Positions 6,516 through 13,126 of a stretch of 24,309 bases of DNA are shown in pieces. How positions within the stretch are numbered: position 1 is the stretch's first letter; each line of letters begins with the position of its first letter. The translations under genes and the position numbers were made by a program. The notes beneath the pieces are model-generated. The model ran no database searches and was not told the origin of the DNA. It saw nothing but the letters and a program-made list of their open reading frames with translations. The stretch is from a virus, in IMG/VR virus record IMGVR_UViG_3300025659_000023, positions 1-24,309 of that record; one strand, 5' to 3'.

Positions 6516-7162
6516 TGAATAAAGTTATAAATTGTTTTACAGACGATAACCCAGTTATCAATAAAAAATTAAAAGAGGTTTCAGTTGAAGAAGGAATGGC
6601 TATTGCCACAGAATTATTTCAGATACTTAACGAAAGAAAAGACGGTATTGGGTTGGCAGCTAATCAAGTGGGAATTGATGCACAAGTGGCCGTTGTCAAT
6701 GTTCGTGAACCTTTGGTACTCATTAATCCGAAAGTAATTTCAACCGATAATGAGATACCTTATTATGAGGGCTGTCTATCTTTCCCAACGAAAGGTATTC
6801 ACACTAAACGATACGAAACGATACAGATACAAACTGCTCAAGAAGAAAGTGGTTGGGTATTTAGTGGTACACCAAATGGAAATGATGGTAAAGGTAGTTG
6901 GGAAAAAAACGATACACAAGATAATGAATTAAGGTTGTTAGAATCAATATGTGTTCAACACGAAATAGACCATTTAAATGGTATGACTATTATGGATAGA
7001 GAGAATAAACCAAAACCGATAGTAAGTAAAAAATCATATAGTAGAAATGAAATCGTTGGTATCACAAATGGTGATACCTACAAAGAAATTAAATATAAAA
7101 AAGCAAAACCACTTATAGATAGTGGTGAATGGGTAGTATATATAGGAGGCCCAATAACATGA
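6515..7162 (+). CDS. def: Peptide deformylase
   Basis: Removes the formyl group from N-terminal formyl-methionine of new proteins at the ribosome. The three signature motifs are present: GIGLAANQVG, EGCLSFP (metal ligand Cys) and QHEIDHLNG (HExxH, two metal ligands and the catalytic Glu). At 215 residues it is longer than many phage deformylases: there is an insertion between motifs 2 and 3 (ESGWVFSGTPNGNDGKGSWEK) and a roughly 50-residue C-terminal extension (KKSYSRNEIVGITNGDTY...). Phage deformylases are common in marine T4-like phages. Translation is coupled to both neighbours. Confidence 0.93.
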   Translation: MNKVINCFTDDNPVINKKLKEVSVEEGMAIATELFQILNERKDGIGLAANQVGIDAQVAVVNVREPLVLINPKVISTDNEIPYYEGCLSFPTKGIHTKRYETIQIQTAQEESGWVFSGTPNGNDGKGSWEKNDTQDNELRLLESICVQHEIDHLNGMTIMDRENKPKPIVSKKSYSRNEIVGITNGDTYKEIKYKKAKPLIDSGEWVVYIGGPIT

Positions 7163-7320
7163 AAATAGAAACGATAGAAGATATGGATACACAAATGTCA
7201 ATATCGCAATGGGATTTAATAAATGTAGCAGAATCATTTCAACGGAAAGGATTTTACATTGGGGTATTTACTGGACTTGGATTAGTTGGGTTGTTTGCAT
7301 TACTAAGGAATGTGATATGA
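7159..7320 (+). CDS. Small membrane protein, 53 residues
   Basis: Polar N-terminus (MKIETIEDMDTQMSISQW) followed by one transmembrane helix (FYIGVFTGLGLVGLFALL) at the C-terminus. ATG 7159 overlaps the deformylase stop (ATGA) and has TAGGAGG 9 bases upstream; the upstream ATG at 7129 is less likely. Tail-anchored topology; function unknown. Confidence 0.6.
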   Translation: MKIETIEDMDTQMSISQWDLINVAESFQRKGFYIGVFTGLGLVGLFALLRNVI

Positions 7321-7502
7321 GAACAATAAAACTAACCACATTTAATGACCTCGGTGATTGTGATAGACAAGATGTTAATGACCTAATTTCGGCACTCGTA
7401 AGAATGGGTTATGAAGTATGGATGACAGACCATTCCGTTTGTTTTAACTTGGGGAATGAAGATGTAATAAAGGACGAAAAAAATGAAAACAATAGCGATT
7501 GA
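7317..7502 (+). CDS. Hypothetical protein, 61 residues
   Basis: MRTIKLTTFNDLGDCDRQDVNDLISALVRMGYEVWMTDHS..., a small alpha/beta-looking acidic protein. Start overlaps the preceding stop (ATGA), with AAGGAA upstream; a longer frame from 7209 only shadows the previous gene. Function unknown. Confidence 0.6.
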   Translation: MRTIKLTTFNDLGDCDRQDVNDLISALVRMGYEVWMTDHSVCFNLGNEDVIKDEKNENNSD

Positions 7503-7773
7503 AGAAATAGCACCTTACATGAACGAAACTCCGATTTGTGAGCAAACTTTTATTGATTGTGGATTTGAAAGAGTAGATGTTTCGGTGGAAGAAAGTGGTG
7601 ATGAGAAGTTTCATTATTACATATATGAGTTCGGAACTACTTATGACCCATCATTAATTTCGGCAAAGAACTTTACAGGAGTTCAGTTATTTAATGAAGA
7701 ATATAAAACTTGGTATACTGAAGGTGAATTACAACTTTTGTTTATGTTGTTTTTAAAAGAAGAAGAGAAATAA
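7483..7773 (+). CDS. Hypothetical acidic protein, 96 residues
   Basis: Starts MKTIAIEEIAPYMNETPICE and ends in an acidic tail (LKEEEEK-like). No motif recognised. Overlaps the previous gene by 20 bases, with AAGGA 8 bases before the ATG. The next gene starts two bases after its stop. Confidence 0.6.
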   Translation: MKTIAIEEIAPYMNETPICEQTFIDCGFERVDVSVEESGDEKFHYYIYEFGTTYDPSLISAKNFTGVQLFNEEYKTWYTEGELQLLFMLFLKEEEK

Positions 7774-7774
7774 A

Positions 7775-8320
7775 ATGGACTACCCGACAGATTTTAATAA
7801 AAAAAGACCAGGGCCATGGGATGATGAAACATTTGAACTAACAGAAGATGTATTTGCAAGATGGGATAAAGAGAATGAAAAGTGGTATAATAAATATTTT
7901 GTAAGACCACTTCAGAGATTCATTCAGACCATTAAAGATTTCCCATCTGAAGCTAAGTGGTTTTATCAGCGTGGAAGTAGAGGTTGGTCTGATAGGTCAG
8001 TTTGGTCAATTGATACTTGGTTGGTAGATAATTTGATTCCAATGTTAGAACGATTGAAAAACAATAAAATGGGTACACCAATGTCAATGTTTAAAAAGAA
8101 AGATGGAGTTGACAAAGATGGAAATCCAACTGATGAAGCCTCTGTATTGGCAGAACAAAGGTGGGAAAATGTATTGGGTGAAATTATTTATGGATTGAAA
8201 TGTGCAAAGACAATTCAGAATTACGATTACGAAGATAAAGAAGAAGTAAAGAAGTTGACAAAGAGTTCTCGGCGTTCATTTGAGTTGATTGGAAAGCACT
8301 TATTTAATTTGTGGGATTAA
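7775..8320 (+). CDS. Conserved phage protein of unknown function, paralogue 2
   Basis: 181 residues. Second copy of the family at 2463-2981, with the same blocks (FARWDKENEKWYNKYF, WFYQRGSRGWSDRSVWS, MSMFKKKDGVDKDGNPTDEAS, SFELIGKHLFNLWD). The N-terminus differs (MDYPTDFNKKRPGPWDD). Identity falls mostly in synonymous and surface positions outside a 71-base identical block at 7826-7896. GAAGAAGAGA precedes the start. Function unknown; keeping both copies suggests dosage or diverged roles. Confidence 0.75.
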   Translation: MDYPTDFNKKRPGPWDDETFELTEDVFARWDKENEKWYNKYFVRPLQRFIQTIKDFPSEAKWFYQRGSRGWSDRSVWSIDTWLVDNLIPMLERLKNNKMGTPMSMFKKKDGVDKDGNPTDEASVLAEQRWENVLGEIIYGLKCAKTIQNYDYEDKEEVKKLTKSSRRSFELIGKHLFNLWD

Positions 8321-8349
8321 CTCAGGTAAAAGAAAATGAGGAAAAATAA

Positions 8350-8772
8350 ATGATTGACAAAACAATAAAACTAGCTGGTGAGTATCCAAGTGATTTTAAA
8401 CCAACACCAACAGTACTGGAAATCCATCAATATTTTAATGCACATAGTTTTCATAATGGCAGAATGATAGGCGGTAGTAAATCGGTATATAGAAATATGC
8501 ATCCCGATGATTTAATAATATTCAATGCCAATGTATTGATGCCAGGTTATGGTAAAGTATGGTATGGTGATTTAAATCTTACTGAAGATTATTTAGTATT
8601 GAGAGAAATTGCTCAAAATTTAAATACAGATTTATATGTGTTGTGGGAAAGTGATGGACGATTTGGAGATGAGAATAAACCATTTGATGAGTTGATTAAA
8701 AAGGCAGTATGGAATACGGATGAACTTAAACCAACTAAAGAATGGTATAAAAAGAAACGGGAAACTAAGTAA
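8350..8772 (+). CDS. Hypothetical protein, 140 residues
   Basis: Mixed alpha/beta protein, MIDKTIKLAGEYPSDFKPT..., with NVLMPGYGKVWYGDLNLTEDYLVLREIAQ and a basic tail. GAGG lies upstream of the ATG. Its TAA overlaps the next ATG. I recognise no family. The length and composition suit a soluble enzyme subunit or regulator. Confidence 0.6.
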   Translation: MIDKTIKLAGEYPSDFKPTPTVLEIHQYFNAHSFHNGRMIGGSKSVYRNMHPDDLIIFNANVLMPGYGKVWYGDLNLTEDYLVLREIAQNLNTDLYVLWESDGRFGDENKPFDELIKKAVWNTDELKPTKEWYKKKRETK

Positions 8773-8933
8773 TGGCCCGAGATATATTTGGAAATAAAAG
8801 AAAACTTCGTAAAGAAAAAGATTTTAGTTATCAAACATCCGAGTGGGATGTTACTAAAGAGAAAATAAAAATAGTAATACTATTAGCTGTATCTGCAGTT
8901 TTTATGTATTACATAATATTAGGACAAGGATAA
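8772..8933 (+). CDS. Small membrane protein, 53 residues
   Basis: Basic N-terminal half (MARDIFGNKRKLRKEKDFSY) and a single C-terminal transmembrane helix (VILLAVSAVFMYYIIL). Coupled to the gene before it (TAATG). Probable inner-membrane peptide; function unknown. Confidence 0.55.
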   Translation: MARDIFGNKRKLRKEKDFSYQTSEWDVTKEKIKIVILLAVSAVFMYYIILGQG

Positions 8934-8937
8934 TATA

Positions 8938-9207
8938 ATGGCAAGACCAAGAGGACGAGACGCAAGACCGAAATTAGAACCAATCAGAAGGAAGTGTTCT
9001 ACTTGTGGTAAAGTAAAAGTAGTTAAACATAGGAGTTGGAATGTACCAGCTGCTAGTTCAGAATTTAATATACCAACATATAATAAAAACGCTGAACATA
9101 AAAATAGAGAAGACCGTGCTGGCGTAGAGGTTAGAAACTATTGTAGTATTGAATGTTCTGGAGATAGTTTTTTAAACAAGTATACAGAAGAAGACTTTGA
9201 CAGATAA
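8938..9207 (+). CDS. Hypothetical zinc-finger-like protein, 89 residues
   Basis: Basic N-terminus (MARPRGRDARPKLEP), then CSTCGK and, about 50 residues later, NYCSIECSG: four cysteines in two CxxC/CxxxC-type pairs, plausible zinc ligands. The start is 4 bases after the previous stop. Could bind nucleic acid; no family recognised. Confidence 0.6.
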   Translation: MARPRGRDARPKLEPIRRKCSTCGKVKVVKHRSWNVPAASSEFNIPTYNKNAEHKNREDRAGVEVRNYCSIECSGDSFLNKYTEEDFDR

Positions 9208-9394
9208 TGCAAAGAAATCAATCTTTAGAGATGCCGGCGGAGCAGGAAAAGGAGATAGACCAAGAAGTTATTCCACAAAGGAGTGGGGTGATAGGTGGGA
9301 TAAAATTTTTGGTAACAAGGAAGAAGTGGCACGAGAAGAATCTGGGTCAATACATCCATCAAAGACTGAACGAGGAAAATCTAACGATGAATGA
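9197..9394 (+). CDS. Small phage protein with KGDRPR motif, 65 residues
   Basis: GGAGKGDRPRSYSTKEWGDRWDKIFGNK is the pattern of a widespread small phage family (GKGDxPR ... Y...IFG) with no known function, which supports this frame over the overlapping 93-residue frame at 9207. The likely start is TTG at 9197, overlapping the previous gene by 11 bases. It overlaps the next small frame by 8 bases. Confidence 0.6.
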   Translation: MTDNAKKSIFRDAGGAGKGDRPRSYSTKEWGDRWDKIFGNKEEVAREESGSIHPSKTERGKSNDE

Positions 9395-9488
9395 TTTGGA
9401 TGAAGATACAATTAATTTTTTCTTTCAACAATTTAAAATTGATAAAAATATGAAGATGAAACAGACAACGAAGGGTAAAGTGAAATAG
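9387..9488 (+). CDS. Hypothetical peptide, 33 residues
   Basis: MNDLDEDTINFFFQQFKID with a basic tail. The ATG overlaps the end of the previous gene; GAGGA lies upstream. This frame stays open back to 9207, but the upstream part shadows the KGDRPR gene. Function unknown. Confidence 0.4.
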   Translation: MNDLDEDTINFFFQQFKIDKNMKMKQTTKGKVK

Positions 9489-9491
9489 GTT

Positions 9492-9794
9492 ATGTTAAGA
9501 CCGATAGGTGCAAGAGTAGTAGTTGAACACAGAGAACGACAAGAAAAAACAGAGAGTGGAATTATAATACCAGATACAGCAAGAGAAGATGGATTACCAG
9601 ACATAGGAACAATAGTTGCATGTGGTAAGGGTTCGGTAAGTCATATGACAGGAGAAAGAATACCAATGGAAGTTAGTGTTGGTGATGATATTTACTATGG
9701 TAGATTTCAGGCACAAGAACTTGAGTATAAAGGTAAGAAATATTTGATACTTGGTGAACAAGATATTATAGCAGTGATAGAGGAAGAGGAGTAG
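9492..9794 (+). CDS. groES: GroES-like co-chaperonin (Cpn10)
   Basis: 100 residues, normal Cpn10 length. LRPIGARVVVEH begins the beta-barrel; KTESGIIIPDTA is the mobile loop that docks on GroEL through its hydrophobic triplet (here III). GDDIYYGRF and DIIAVIEE finish the fold. It should cap host GroEL, as T4 gp31 does to fold the major capsid protein; no GroEL is encoded in the window. It lies in the translation and folding gene block with peptide deformylase and the cold-shock protein. Confidence 0.93.
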   Translation: MLRPIGARVVVEHRERQEKTESGIIIPDTAREDGLPDIGTIVACGKGSVSHMTGERIPMEVSVGDDIYYGRFQAQELEYKGKKYLILGEQDIIAVIEEEE

Positions 9795-9796
9795 AG

Positions 9797-9859
9797 ATGG
9801 TTGAAATGACAGTTTTTATGGGTGTAGTAATAATATTCCACTTGTTTATTAATGGATAA
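9797..9859 (+). CDS. Membrane micro-peptide, 20 residues
   Basis: MVEMTVFMGVVIIFHLFING, a single hydrophobic helix. GAGG lies just upstream and its end overlaps the next start. Very short, so it could be chance; the coupling on both sides is the main support. Confidence 0.35.
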   Translation: MVEMTVFMGVVIIFHLFING

Positions 9860-10019
9860 AGATTTAACAAAAAAATCTGATTTTGAATCAATAGAAAAAT
9901 TCATAACAGATGTTAAGAGTATTGATATATTAAAAAGAGAGTTAGCTAAAACACCGATTGATTATGATAACATCGGGCCAATACCAAAAAAAAGATTTGA
10001 AAGAAAAACTAAAAAATGA
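9852..10019 (+). CDS. Hypothetical basic protein, 55 residues
   Basis: MDKDLTKKSDFESIEKFITD... ending KRFERKTKK; helix-rich and charged, no domain recognised. Overlaps the preceding micro-peptide and the next gene (ATGA), so it is part of the same coupled run. Confidence 0.5.
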   Translation: MDKDLTKKSDFESIEKFITDVKSIDILKRELAKTPIDYDNIGPIPKKRFERKTKK

Positions 10020-10147
10020 TTTCTAAAGATAATTTAAAAAACAAATTAGAAAAATTGGAGTTGTTAATTGATAAGACTCAACCTGATGAATCAGATAAAG
10101 AACAATTATTTCAACAACATCAAATAGATAATTGTGATAACGGTTAG
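10016..10147 (+). CDS. Hypothetical protein, 43 residues, ends inside the first attC-like site
   Basis: MISKDNLKNKLEKLELLIDK..., likely a short coiled coil. ATGA overlap with the gene before it. Its last codons (AATTGTGATAACGGTTAG) form the outer left arm of the first attC-like hairpin, so the cassette array begins exactly at the end of this gene. Confidence 0.5.
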   Translation: MISKDNLKNKLEKLELLIDKTQPDESDKEQLFQQHQIDNCDNG

Positions 10148-10264
10148 TATATGAGTAGTGGCAGATAGAAAGCACCTACTTATCGTAAAGCAAAAAGTGA
10201 ATAGATAAACAGAAACTTAAAATTAAACAATAACCTGCCATTACTTATATACATTGTTATATAC
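10131..10264 (+). repeat. attC-like site 0 (left edge of the cassette array)
   Basis: Imperfect hairpin. The left arm GTATATGAGTAGTGGCAG (10147-10164) pairs with CTGCCATTACTTATATAC (10235-10252) at 16 of 18 positions, extended outward by AAC (10139) against GTT (10256). The outer boxes are ATTGTGATAACGG (10131) and GTTATATAC (10256-10264). A 70-base loop lies between. Size and layout fit a long attC; it could instead be an attI-type insertion point. Confidence 0.6.
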
Positions 10265-10292
10265 TGTATTGGCGACTTAAAAAGCACAGACC

Positions 10293-10883
10293 TTGAAAAA
10301 ATACAATATAATTTATGCAGACCCTGCTTGGAAGTTTGGAAGTAGATTAGCGAATGGAAATGATAAAAACGGAATAGTAAATTTAAAGCAAGTTAAAATT
10401 GGTGATAATTATACCGTAATGACAACCGATGAAATTTGCAAAATGCCTGTAAAAAATATGACTGCTGATGATGCTATTCTTTTTTTATGGACAACCGATG
10501 CTCACTTGGAAGAAGCAATGAAAGTAATAAACGCTTGGGGTTTTAAATATAAAACGATTGGTTTTACTTGGTTAAAAAAAGAAAAAAGTGGTGTTCAAAG
10601 TTGCTATGTAGGTTTTTGGACGACTAAATGTGGCGAAATATGTCTATTAGCAACAAAAGGCAAAATGAGTAAATATTTAAAAAAACGAAATGTAAGGCAA
10701 TTAGTAGAAGCGGTAAGAGGTAGGCATTCTGAAAAACCAAACGAAGTAAGAAAAAGAATAGTTGAAATGTTTGGAAATGATATTCCAAAAACAGAACTAT
10801 TTGCAAGAGAAAATTTTGACGGTTGGGATGCGTGGGGCAATGAAGTTGAAGACAGTATAGACCTAAGCCAATATTGTATATAA
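10293..10883 (+). CDS. MT-A70-type adenine N6-methyltransferase (cassette 1)
   Basis: 196 residues. MKKYNIIYADPAWKFGS has the catalytic motif of the MT-A70/ParB-associated family as DPAW (D10-W13) instead of the usual DPPW; the Pro-to-Ala form also occurs in this family. ILFLWTT, YKTIGFTWLKK and the C-terminal RGRHSEKPNEVRKRIVEMFG...KTELFAR are typical downstream blocks. Methylates adenine in DNA; short targets such as GANTC or GATC are known for relatives, but the site here is unknown. The start is TTG at 10293 with no ribosome site; the preceding cassette edge is 20 bases upstream. The stop codon (TAA) lies within the R'' box of the next attC-like site. Confidence 0.88.
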   Translation: MKKYNIIYADPAWKFGSRLANGNDKNGIVNLKQVKIGDNYTVMTTDEICKMPVKNMTADDAILFLWTTDAHLEEAMKVINAWGFKYKTIGFTWLKKEKSGVQSCYVGFWTTKCGEICLLATKGKMSKYLKKRNVRQLVEAVRGRHSEKPNEVRKRIVEMFGNDIPKTELFARENFDGWDAWGNEVEDSIDLSQYCI

Positions 10884-11012
10884 CGGAATGCAAATAAGAA
10901 CAGTAAAATTATGAAAGAAAAAATATTAAAAATAGCTGACAAATTACGCAACAATGAAATAACAACAGAGGATGCAGAAACCCTTTTATTGTTTTTATTT
11001 GGTGTTGTACAC
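10876..11012 (+). repeat. attC-like site 1, with a small gene in its loop
   Basis: Outer boxes GTATATAAC (10876-10884) and GTTGTACAC (11004-11012). Inner arms AAATAAGAACAGTAAAA (10892-10908) and TTTTATTGTTTTTATTT (10984-11000) pair over 17 positions with two G-T wobbles. The loop holds most of a 39-codon gene. Length about 137 bases, within the upper range known for attC sites. Confidence 0.65.
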
Positions 11013-11030
11013 TGTATTGCGATTAAATAA
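10911..11030 (+). CDS. Small conserved peptide inside attC site 1, 39 residues
   Basis: MKEKILKIADKLRNNEITTE followed by DAETLLLFLFGV. The pattern (helical, KIADxLRNxxIT, then a leucine-rich end with LFGV) resembles short peptides I associate with Bacteroidota and their phages, none with a known role. The start lies just after the left arm of the hairpin. The end covers the right arm and the R' box, so the protein sequence and the recombination site constrain each other. Confidence 0.6.
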   Translation: MKEKILKIADKLRNNEITTEDAETLLLFLFGVVHCIAIK

Positions 11031-11047
11031 ACTAAAACTTTAATTAA

Positions 11048-12091
11048 ATGACGAAACATAGTAATAATATTTTTTTGAGCGATGGCAAAATGGCTGACGA
11101 TAGGAAGACAAATAACCTATTGTGGTTTGGTAACTGCTTGGAAGAAATGAAACGAATACCAAGTAAAAGTATTGACCTTATTTGTTGTGATTTACCTTAT
11201 GGAACGACTGCTTGTAGTTGGGATACAATAATACCATTTGAAAAACTTTGGAAAGAGTACAAGCGAATTATAAAAGATAAAGGTGTTATAGTATTATTTG
11301 GTTCTGAACCATTCTCTACGCTTTTAAGAGCAAGTAATTTGGATTGGTATAAATACGATTGGATTTGGGAAAAGAATAATGCAGGAAACTTTCAATTGGT
11401 AAATTACCAACCTTTAAAAGTACACGAAAATATTTCTGTATTTTACAATGAAACACCTAATCTTCAATTTTCTGAAATTATGAAAAGCAATATGGAACGA
11501 CTTAACTTAAAACAAATTGACGTTTCAAGATTGCAATTATCTAAAAATGGGAACATAACAGGCTGGGTCGCAAATAAATTAAATGGTTCACAACTACCAA
11601 CAAAAGAGCAATGGTTTAAAATATGTGATTTATTTGGAATAGAGGATAATTATAATGAAATACTAAACTCTGTAAAAAGTGTTACTTACAACTTGGATTT
11701 ACAAGATACAGATATTAAATGTAGTAATAAGGGGAAAGCAGGAAGTTTAGGTCATTTATCATCTGAAAGCAAAAGAGAAACTTATAACCAAACAAAAACA
11801 GGCTATCCAAAAAGTATATTAAAATACAATAGAGAAAATGATTACCACACAACTCAAAAACCATTAGGATTGATAAAGTTTTTTATTGAAACTTACTCCA
11901 ATAAAGGGGAAGTGGTTTTAGATAACACTTGCGGAAGTGATACAACAGGAATAGCAAGTTTTGAACTTGGTAGAAATAGCATAAGTATTGAAAACGATTT
12001 AGATATTTACAAACTTGCTAAAAAAAGAAGGGAAGAAAAAAATATTATTGCGGTTGATATGCACGAAACTTTAATTGATGCACAGACGTAG
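11048..12091 (+). CDS. Beta-class DNA methyltransferase with altered motif I (cassette 2)
   Basis: 347 residues. Catalytic DLPYGTTACSWD at 48-51 onward, then LFGSEPFST, a central recognition region (LNGSQLPTKEQWFKICDLFG), HTTQKP and motif I near the C-terminus. Closest relative in the window is 313-1269, with long matching stretches such as YDWxWEKNNAGNFQL. Motif I reads LDNTCGSDTTGIA: the third glycine of the usual GSG is Asp (D298). That glycine lines the S-adenosylmethionine pocket, so activity may be reduced or lost, or this may be a tolerated variant. The TAG stop directly abuts the R'' box of attC site 2. Confidence 0.85.
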   Translation: MTKHSNNIFLSDGKMADDRKTNNLLWFGNCLEEMKRIPSKSIDLICCDLPYGTTACSWDTIIPFEKLWKEYKRIIKDKGVIVLFGSEPFSTLLRASNLDWYKYDWIWEKNNAGNFQLVNYQPLKVHENISVFYNETPNLQFSEIMKSNMERLNLKQIDVSRLQLSKNGNITGWVANKLNGSQLPTKEQWFKICDLFGIEDNYNEILNSVKSVTYNLDLQDTDIKCSNKGKAGSLGHLSSESKRETYNQTKTGYPKSILKYNRENDYHTTQKPLGLIKFFIETYSNKGEVVLDNTCGSDTTGIASFELGRNSISIENDLDIYKLAKKRREEKNIIAVDMHETLIDAQT

Positions 12092-12172
12092 CAATATTGT
12101 GTACAACGTTAAGGGTATGGTGTCGGTTGCTTTTCGCAACTGCACCATAACCATTGTTGTGCATAGTGCGGA
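12091..12172 (+). repeat. attC-like site 2 (most typical)
   Basis: Outer boxes GTGTACAACG (12099) and TTGTTGTGCAT (12154-12163). The inner stem GGTATGGTG...GTTGC (12115-12130) pairs with GCAAC...CACCATAACC (12137-12152), with bulges and a TTTTC loop. About 65 bases between the box ends: the classic 59-base-element size and unpaired-base pattern. Confidence 0.75.
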
Positions 12173-12196
12173 TTATTAACAGAAAAACTAAATAGA

Positions 12197-13123
12197 ATGA
12201 AATTATACAAAGGAGATTGCTTGATAGAAAGTGATAAAATAGAAAGTGGAAGCGTTGATTTAATATTAACTGATTTGCCTTATGGAACGGTTAAAGATAT
12301 TAAAAATGTAAATCATGGAATGAGTGGAAAATGTGATTGGGATGTTGTAATTGACACAAACGAAATTTATAAAATAGCAAATAGAATATTGAGAAAGGAT
12401 GGTAAAATCATTTTGTTTGCTCAACAACCATTTACAAATGAATTAATAAATAAAGCTATTGAAAATATACCTTTTAATTATAGTATGATTTGGGAAAAAG
12501 ACCACTTTGCAAATGCTTTGACTGCTAAGAAAGCACCTCTAAATTACTATGAAGATGTTTTAGTTTTTAGTAAAGACTATGAAAAGGGAAAAAATATAAA
12601 ACCAACAAATCCTGTTTATGATTATCTAAAAGGTTGCAAAATTGAAAGCGGAATAACTACAACTGAATTTAATTATAAATATTGTGAGTATTCAGGCAAA
12701 GAAAAAAACAAGCATAGAAGTTTGGTTGCAAGATATTGGGAAACATCACAATTTTTAGTACCTACAAAAGAAATATATGAAAACGTTTTGCAACCCACTG
12801 GATTTTTTAAATTACCTTATGAAGAAATGATAAAAATGAATACTTATAAAGGTTCTATTTTTAATTTATGGGAAGGTAAAAAATACAAAAGCAATATTTT
12901 AAAATACAAAAAAGATTATGATGGACACCACCCGACACAAAAGCCTATTTTATTGTTAGAAGATTTGATTAAAACCTTTAGTAATGAAAATGATTTAGTA
13001 GTGGATTTAACTATGGGTAGTGGAAGTACTGGTGTAGCTTGTAAAAACACCAATAGAGATTTTATAGGTATTGAGATGAATGATGAATACTATTATATTG
13101 CTTGTAAAAGAGTAGGATTGTAG
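12197..13123 (+). CDS. Beta-class DNA methyltransferase (cassette 3)
   Basis: 308 residues: MKLYKGDCLIESDKIESGSV, motif IV TDLPYGT (D26-Y29), LFAQQPFTNELI, a variable recognition region (about 140-230), HHPTQKP and motif I VVDLTMGSGSTGVAC (GSG at 274-276) near the end. An intact beta-class adenine-N6 or cytosine-N4 enzyme. The recognition region is unlike that of cassette 2, so the target should differ. Starts 25 bases after the R' box of attC site 2; no clear ribosome site. Its stop (TAG) is 3 bases from the next R'' box. Confidence 0.9.
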   Translation: MKLYKGDCLIESDKIESGSVDLILTDLPYGTVKDIKNVNHGMSGKCDWDVVIDTNEIYKIANRILRKDGKIILFAQQPFTNELINKAIENIPFNYSMIWEKDHFANALTAKKAPLNYYEDVLVFSKDYEKGKNIKPTNPVYDYLKGCKIESGITTTEFNYKYCEYSGKEKNKHRSLVARYWETSQFLVPTKEIYENVLQPTGFFKLPYEEMIKMNTYKGSIFNLWEGKKYKSNILKYKKDYDGHHPTQKPILLLEDLIKTFSNENDLVVDLTMGSGSTGVACKNTNRDFIGIEMNDEYYYIACKRVGL

Positions 13124-13126
13124 TAT

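Noticed and set aside
9207-9488. 93-residue frame from ATG 9207
   Set aside because: Overlaps the KGDRPR-family frame at 9197; only the part after 9387 is likely to be translated.
10604-11059. 151-residue minus-strand frame
   Set aside because: Shadow of the MT-A70 gene and attC site 1; biased, hydrophobic composition and no start signal.
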